Shown: positions 5,354-8,657 of the stretch, one piece after another
Layout of the letters: the number at the start of each line of letters is the position of its first letter
Position numbering within the stretch: position 1 is the first letter of the stretch
Source of the DNA: Sphingomonadaceae bacterium
GTDB lineage: Bacteria > Pseudomonadota > Alphaproteobacteria > Sphingomonadales > Sphingomonadaceae
DNA length: 8,657 nucleotides
Assembly: GCA_947451875.1 (NCBI GenBank)
Contig: CANGBE010000052.1
Span: forward strand, 1 to 8,657
Reading direction: 5' to 3'
Notes under the pieces: model-generated
Told to the model about the DNA's origin: nothing
Database searches by the model: none
What the model saw: only the letters and a program-made list of their open reading frames with translations
Translations under genes and position numbers: made by a program

Positions 5354-7276
5354 ATGGCTGATTCTAAGGACACCCAACCAACAGGGCCGGGCATTTTCGC
5401 TGAGATGCTGAAATGGCAGGCTGAAGCGACCAAGGCGGTGTTTAGCCAGTTTAGCGAGATGCTGGCGCTCGCTCCCGAAGCTTCGGGCCTGTCCCCGATA
5501 CCCACCTTTGCGCAATTTCAGAATCCCAGCGATGTCGCTGATTGGGCCGCGGTTGGCCAAAAACTGCAGACATTGTGGCTCAATTTCCAGTCGAGCGAAG
5601 CGCTAAGCTCCAATCCGCCCAAGCAACTAACCGATCCCGCCGCTTGGCTTGAACTGGTTGAGGGCTGGTATCGCCAGATGCCACTCGCCAGCGCCGAACA
5701 GCAAGAGGCGATGTGGCAGGATTCGATGAAGTTGTGGCAGGGCGTGCTCGGTAAGTATTCAGGCGGCGAAGCCGAAGGCGTAGCAGATATTGGGCCTGAA
5801 TTACCGCGCATGGACCGCCGGTTTGCCGATCCGCGCTGGCGCGATCAGCCGGTTTTCGCGCTGATCCACCAAACCTACCTGCTGTTTGGCGAACAACTCA
5901 CCCAGCTGGCGGAAAAGACCGAGGGGCTTGATCCCGACCGCAAGGAGCAGCTGCGTTTCGCTACTCGCACACTTATCGAAGCGCTGAGCCCGGCGAACTT
6001 CCCGCTGACCAACCCAGTGGTGCTGGAAAAGACTCTCGCAAGTAGGGGCGAGAACCTTGTCAAAGGCATGGAACACCTGCTCGCTGATCTGAAGAAGGGA
6101 CAGCTGACTCATACCGATAGCGATGCCTTTGAACTGGGCCGCAACATCGCCATTACGCCGGGCAAAGTTGTCCACGAAACACCGCTCTTCCAGTTGATTC
6201 AGTACACGCCGACCACAGAGAAAGTGCTCGAAACCCCGCTGGTAATTTTCCCGCCGTGGATCAACCGCTTCTACATTCTCGATCTCAATCCTCAGAAAAG
6301 CTTTGTCCGCTGGGCTGTAGAGCAGGGTATTTCCGTGTTCATAGTGTCATGGAAATCAGCTGACGCTACCATGACCGGCGTCGTCTGGGACGATTACATT
6401 CGCGCCCAGATCGAAGCGATCGATGTCGTGCGGGCGCGGCTAGGCGTGCCTGCAGTTCACGCCATCGGCTATTGTGTTGCCGGCACCACTTTGGCAGCAA
6501 CGCTGGCGATTCTTAGCCGCCGCGGTGAAGCCGACAAGGTCAAGAGCGCCACCTTCTTCACTGCGCAGGTCGATTTCGAAGTGGCCGGTGAGCTCAAAGT
6601 GTTCATCGATCAGCATCAGCTTTCGTCAATCGAGGCGGTGGCCAAGGACGGCTATCTCGACGGACGCTATCTGGCGGCGACGTTCAATTTGCTGCGCGGG
6701 TCAGACCTGATCTGGAACTATGTGATAAACAACTACTTGCTGGGTGAGGAATATCCGGCTTTCGATTTGCTCCACTGGAACAGCGATACCACCAACTTAC
6801 CCGCCAAGTGGCACAGTGCCTATCTGCAGGACCTTTATAAGGATAACCTGCTGGTCGTGCCAGACCGACTTTCAGCCGACGGAACGCCGATAGATCTGAC
6901 GCGGATTGAACTGCCCTGCTATATTCAGGCTGGCCGCGAGGACCATATTGCCCCGCCGGCAAGTGTTTGGAAGCTGACTCGCCACCTGCGTGGGGACTGC
7001 ACATTCCTGCTCGCCGGTTCGGGCCACATCGCCGGAGTGGTCAACCCGCCATCGTCAAAGAAATATGGCTTCTGGACCAACCCGGATTCTGTTGAGACAC
7101 TTGAAGATTTTATCGTCGGGGCCGAAGAGCATCCTGGCAGTTGGTGGAACCATTGGTTTGCGTGGCTGAACGGCCAGTCGACCGCAAAAGTTGCCGCCCT
7201 TGGCCTGCGCGTGCCGGGCGGCGCGGGCGATGCTGTCATCGAAGATGCTCCTGGGCGCTATGTGATGACACGGTAA
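5354..7276 (+). CDS. phaC: Class I poly(3-hydroxyalkanoate) synthase PhaC
   Basis: 640 residues, longer than the 589 of the Cupriavidus enzyme. It polymerises (R)-3-hydroxyacyl-CoA, releasing CoA, at the surface of PHA granules. The N-terminal part includes a PhaC_N-type region (roughly 140-300, with NFPLTNPVVLEKTL and ETPLFQLIQYTP), followed by the alpha/beta hydrolase core, including PPWINRFYILDLNPQKSFV and FIVSWKS. The lipase-like box is GYCVAG with nucleophile Cys374; Asp530 (REDHIAPP) and His558 (GSGHIAGVVNPP) complete the triad, with the Asp-His spacing of 28 seen in the Cupriavidus enzyme. The C-terminus has the usual GSWW..W motif. Start: ATG 5354 with GGGAG six nt upstream. Ala replaces the second Gly of the common GxCxGG box. 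It is followed by the phasin, with the same motif before both genes. Confidence 0.97.
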   Translation: MADSKDTQPTGPGIFAEMLKWQAEATKAVFSQFSEMLALAPEASGLSPIPTFAQFQNPSDVADWAAVGQKLQTLWLNFQSSEALSSNPPKQLTDPAAWLELVEGWYRQMPLASAEQQEAMWQDSMKLWQGVLGKYSGGEAEGVADIGPELPRMDRRFADPRWRDQPVFALIHQTYLLFGEQLTQLAEKTEGLDPDRKEQLRFATRTLIEALSPANFPLTNPVVLEKTLASRGENLVKGMEHLLADLKKGQLTHTDSDAFELGRNIAITPGKVVHETPLFQLIQYTPTTEKVLETPLVIFPPWINRFYILDLNPQKSFVRWAVEQGISVFIVSWKSADATMTGVVWDDYIRAQIEAIDVVRARLGVPAVHAIGYCVAGTTLAATLAILSRRGEADKVKSATFFTAQVDFEVAGELKVFIDQHQLSSIEAVAKDGYLDGRYLAATFNLLRGSDLIWNYVINNYLLGEEYPAFDLLHWNSDTTNLPAKWHSAYLQDLYKDNLLVVPDRLSADGTPIDLTRIELPCYIQAGREDHIAPPASVWKLTRHLRGDCTFLLAGSGHIAGVVNPPSSKKYGFWTNPDSVETLEDFIVGAEEHPGSWWNHWFAWLNGQSTAKVAALGLRVPGGAGDAVIEDAPGRYVMTR

Positions 7277-7291
7277 TCGCGGGCAGCATTT

Positions 7292-7308
7292 TGCTGCACT
7301 GCACAATT
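7292..7308 (-). promoter_or_regulatory. Putative PhaR-type operator, distal copy at the phasin promoter
   Basis: TGCTGCACTGCACAATT is the exact reverse complement of 7336-7352 (17 of 17), so the pair forms a perfect inverted repeat with a 27-bp gap. It lies 16 bp after the phaC stop and just upstream of the -35 box of the phasin promoter. Its first six bases also pair with GCAGCA at 7283-7288 (3-nt loop). Besides operator function, the long stem could slow or end phaC transcription. Confidence 0.55.
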
Positions 7309-7312
7309 TTCC

Positions 7313-7341
7313 TTGACTTCGCGCCCGCACAAACTAATTGT
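7313..7341 (+). promoter_or_regulatory. Putative phasin promoter
   Basis: TTGACT (7313-7318), a 17-bp spacer and AATTGT (7336-7341), with transcription expected near 7348 and a leader of about 44 nt. The -35 box fits the alphaproteobacterial TTGAC preference. The -10 box lies inside the proximal operator and the -35 box just after the distal one, so a bound repressor would block polymerase. Confidence 0.5.
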
Positions 7342-7352
7342 GCAGTGCAGCA
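7336..7352 (+). promoter_or_regulatory. Putative PhaR-type operator, proximal copy at the phasin promoter
   Basis: AATTGTGCAGTGCAGCA contains a tandem TGCAG TGCAG and matches the site before phaC at 15 of 17 positions. It covers the predicted -10 box and start point. The centre-to-centre distance from the distal copy is 44 bp, close to four helical turns, which would put both on nearly the same face of the DNA. Confidence 0.55.
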
Positions 7353-7391
7353 TACGGCGACAGCGCCGTGTCGGAGTGTCAGGAAACCGTG

Positions 7392-8195
7392 ATGCCTGAA
7401 GAGACAAAGGCCAAAAAGCTTGGTTCGGCGGAAAAGGCGTTTGCCGAAGCTTCAGCTGAGGCTTCCGTCGCAGCAAAGGCCAAAACAGATGCTGTTGAGC
7501 CTGTCGTAGCCGAACCAGCAGTTGTCATTCCGGCGCTCAAGCCCGTTGTGGCTGAAAGGGCTCCGGCTAAAACGGCTCCTGCAAAGGTAGCTGCGCCGAT
7601 GCCTACTCCAGTCGCCAAGGCGGCATCAGCGCCGAAGAAGCCAGAAATCAAGAAGGCGGCGCCCAAGGCTGCAATGAAGTCCGCCACCAAAATGGCCAAG
7701 CCGGCAGCCAAGCCGCTCGCTGCCGCCAAGACCATCGTAAAGGAAAAGATCATGACCAAGACCACCAAGACCGCCGATTTCACTGCCAAGATTAAGGGCG
7801 CCTTCGCCGACGTTCAGGGCAAGGCCAAGACCGCATTTGCCAAGGGCAGCGTCGTTGTTGGCGAAGCCACTGAATTCACCAAGGGCAATTTTGAAGCCGC
7901 CGTTGCTTCGAGCAAGATCGCAGCCGAAGGCCTCAAAGCCATGGGCACCGACTATGTTGCCGAAAGCAAGAAGGCTTATGAGACTGTAACCGCGGATGCC
8001 AAGGCACTTTCCGCCGTGAAGTCGCCTACCGAATTCTTTGAACTGCAGACGGCTCTGCTGAAGCGCAACTTTGAAAGCGTTTTCGCGCTGACCTCGAAGA
8101 ATACCGAATCTGCTATGAAGCTGGCCGGCGATACTTTCGCACCGATCTCGAACCGCGTCGCGCTTGCAGTCGAGAAGGTCAAGAAGGCCGCCTAA
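7392..8195 (+). CDS. Phasin with long Lys/Ala/Pro-rich N-terminal tail
   Basis: 267 residues from ATG 7392, which has AGGAAA about six nt upstream. Residues 1-120 are low-complexity, rich in Ala, Lys, Pro and Val, with histone-H1-like stretches such as APKKPEIKKAAPKAAMK and MAKPAAKPLAAAKTIVKEK. Residues 128-265 are a typical alpha-helical phasin domain (KIKGAFADVQGKAKTAFAKG, then SPTEFFELQTALLKRNFESV and a final amphipathic helix ending KVKKAA). Phasins coat PHA granules and control their size. The tail recalls that of Pseudomonas PhaF, which binds DNA, but there it is C-terminal. An internal ATG at 7752 (Met121) has AAAGGA seven nt upstream and would give a 147-residue ordinary phasin. Its own promoter and two operators lie upstream, and a strong terminator follows. 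Confidence 0.9.
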   Translation: MPEETKAKKLGSAEKAFAEASAEASVAAKAKTDAVEPVVAEPAVVIPALKPVVAERAPAKTAPAKVAAPMPTPVAKAASAPKKPEIKKAAPKAAMKSATKMAKPAAKPLAAAKTIVKEKIMTKTTKTADFTAKIKGAFADVQGKAKTAFAKGSVVVGEATEFTKGNFEAAVASSKIAAEGLKAMGTDYVAESKKAYETVTADAKALSAVKSPTEFFELQTALLKRNFESVFALTSKNTESAMKLAGDTFAPISNRVALAVEKVKKAA

Positions 8196-8242
8196 GATCT
8201 GGCGAGCTTTTGCAGGCATTCTCTGCAATCTCAATCATCAAG

Positions 8243-8278
8243 CGGGTCGGACAGACATCAGATTGTCCGGCCCGTTTT
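8243..8278 (+). terminator. Intrinsic terminator of the phasin gene
   Basis: An 11-bp stem (8243-8253 with 8264-8274) containing one G-U pair, a 10-nt loop and a TTTT run, 48 bp after the phasin stop. This is the only clear intrinsic terminator in the window. A small TGCAG/CTGCA stem (8211-8227) precedes it. Confidence 0.85.
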
Positions 8279-8287
8279 GACGCTTTT

Positions 8288-8433
8288 GCTGGACCGAAAC
8301 TAAGTTTCGGACGGTTCGGTACCAGCCCACTCCCCCTCCCGGCCACTCATCGGCAGGCTATTCTGGAATGGGTGGTCATGCGGGGAAGTGGGCTGGTGCG
8401 GCATCGCAATTTGCTCTTTTGCGAATTGCGATG
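8288..8433 (+). ncRNA. Candidate structured RNA or clpS leader between phasin and clpS
   Basis: No open frame here looks coding, yet the stretch is dense in inverted repeats. A 77-nt hairpin (8321-8397) has an 11-bp base ACCAGCCCACT/AGTGGGCTGGT, then CCCC/GGGG, an internal loop, and a 10-bp upper stem (8341-8350 with 8368-8377). A second hairpin (8402-8414 with 8421-8433) has 13 pairs with one wobble and the loop TCTTTT. The 5' part can form CCGAAAC-TAA-GTTTCGG (8294-8310), or a longer hairpin (8288-8298 with 8315-8326) that uses the same ACCAGC as the base of the 77-nt hairpin. TTGACG (8277-8282) and TAAGTT (8301-8306) are a weak promoter candidate. I recognise no known RNA family. It could instead be a dispersed palindromic repeat. 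Confidence 0.35.
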
Positions 8434-8455
8434 AAGACTCTATCGTCTGGCCATC

Positions 8456-8485
8456 TTGCCCGCCCATGCCCAAATATTGTATTCT
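8456..8485 (+). promoter_or_regulatory. Possible clpS promoter
   Basis: TTGCCC (8456-8461), an 18-bp spacer and TATTCT (8480-8485). Transcription would start near 8492, right at the likely ATG of clpS, implying a leaderless message. The match is moderate, and if the structured stretch upstream is a leader this promoter is not the main one. Confidence 0.3.
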
Positions 8486-8492
8486 AACCCCA

Positions 8493-8657
8493 ATGACCCT
8501 GACGATCCCACCTTTTGGCTCTTATCTGGCCGTCTCACCTCTGCCCCACATCCGCGGTTCGCAGGACAATGACGATCATCGCGATTCGGGCGGTCAGTCC
8601 GGACTTGCAACCAAAACTCGAGCAAAGCCCAAGAAGCCCAGCCAGTTCAAAGTGCTG
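8493..8657 (+). CDS. clpS: ATP-dependent Clp protease adaptor ClpS (N-terminal part)
   Basis: An open frame runs off the right edge; 55 codons are visible. The end reads GLATKTRAKPKKPSQFKVL, the stretch that directly precedes the conserved LNDDYTPMEFV segment of alphaproteobacterial ClpS. ClpS binds the N-domain of ClpA and delivers N-degron substrates to ClpAP; its leucine-pocket residues lie outside the window. Upstream of this stretch is the variable N-terminal extension, rich in Asp/Gly/Ser (GSQDNDDHRDSGGQSG). The start is uncertain: ATG 8493 gives MTLTIPPFGSYLAV with no Shine-Dalgarno, and ATG 8466 is in frame nine codons earlier, also without one. No ATG, GTG or TTG start occurs later in frame before the conserved part. 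It is separated from the phasin by a terminator and a structured gap. Confidence 0.75.
   Translation, partial: MTLTIPPFGSYLAVSPLPHIRGSQDNDDHRDSGGQSGLATKTRAKPKKPSQFKVL

Noticed and set aside
7626..8234. Long minus-strand open frame (202 codons) opposite the phasin, and a 136-codon hydrophobic one at 7379-7789
   Set aside because: Both are antisense to strongly biased Ala/Lys-rich phasin codons, which leave reverse frames open and make them read Gly/Ala/Leu-rich. The phasin frame has the ribosome site, promoter and family match.
8210..8434. 74-codon plus-strand frame after the phasin
   Set aside because: It runs through the terminator and hairpins, has no ribosome site, and its composition is not protein-like.
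1..8657. CRISPR arrays, toxin-antitoxin pairs, rRNA, complete insertion sequences
   Set aside because: No regular spaced repeats, terminal-repeat-bounded transposase or paired small toxin genes were seen on either strand.

Overview
The window looks like chromosomal DNA of an alphaproteobacterium, probably of the order Sphingomonadales. This is inferred from protein flavour: a class I PHA synthase with an alphaproteobacterial GYCVAG box, a phasin next to clpS, a sphingomonad-style winged-helix regulator and an AlaC-like aminotransferase. No 16S or other decisive marker is present.

Layout. (1) Positions 77-1330, plus strand: a compact run of three small genes, a DCC-family (DUF393) CPLC protein, a VOC/glyoxalase-fold protein joined by an ATGA overlap, and an FMN split-barrel (PNPOx-like) protein. 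A GC-rich hairpin follows. (2) Positions 1420-2060: a degraded integration scar. The N-terminal arm-binding domain of a tyrosine integrase runs out into an unrelated Gly/Phe-rich reading frame, and candidate arm-site repeats lie between the fragment and an intact tRNA-Leu(CAG) at 2060-2146. The tRNA has a good -35 promoter box. (3) Positions 2343-3837, minus strand: a crotonase-fold gene overlapping by 4 bp the end of an OmpR-type winged-helix regulator. The regulator is broken twice, by a 1-bp frameshift and a TGG-to-TGA stop. (4) Positions 3977-5176, minus strand: an AlaC-type PLP aminotransferase. (5) Positions 5280-8278, plus strand: a polyhydroxyalkanoate module, phaC and a phasin. Three near-identical 15-17 bp TGC-rich sites lie before phaC and around the phasin promoter, and look like operators for a PhaR-type repressor. 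A strong intrinsic terminator ends the module. (6) Positions 8288-8433: a gene-free stretch that can fold into large, partly mutually exclusive hairpins, a candidate structured RNA or leader. (7) From 8493 off the right edge: the start of clpS.

How the parts work together. PhaC polymerises hydroxyacyl-CoA into PHA, and the phasin coats the granules. The shared motif suggests one regulator controls both genes by sensing polymer. The phasin is unusual in two ways: it has a 120-residue Lys/Ala/Pro-rich N-terminal tail, and an internal ATG with its own Shine-Dalgarno sequence at the start of the phasin domain, so two isoforms are possible. No complete new defence or mobile system is visible. The best candidates for something undescribed are the phasin-clpS intergenic structure, the dual-start phasin and the PHA operator arrangement.
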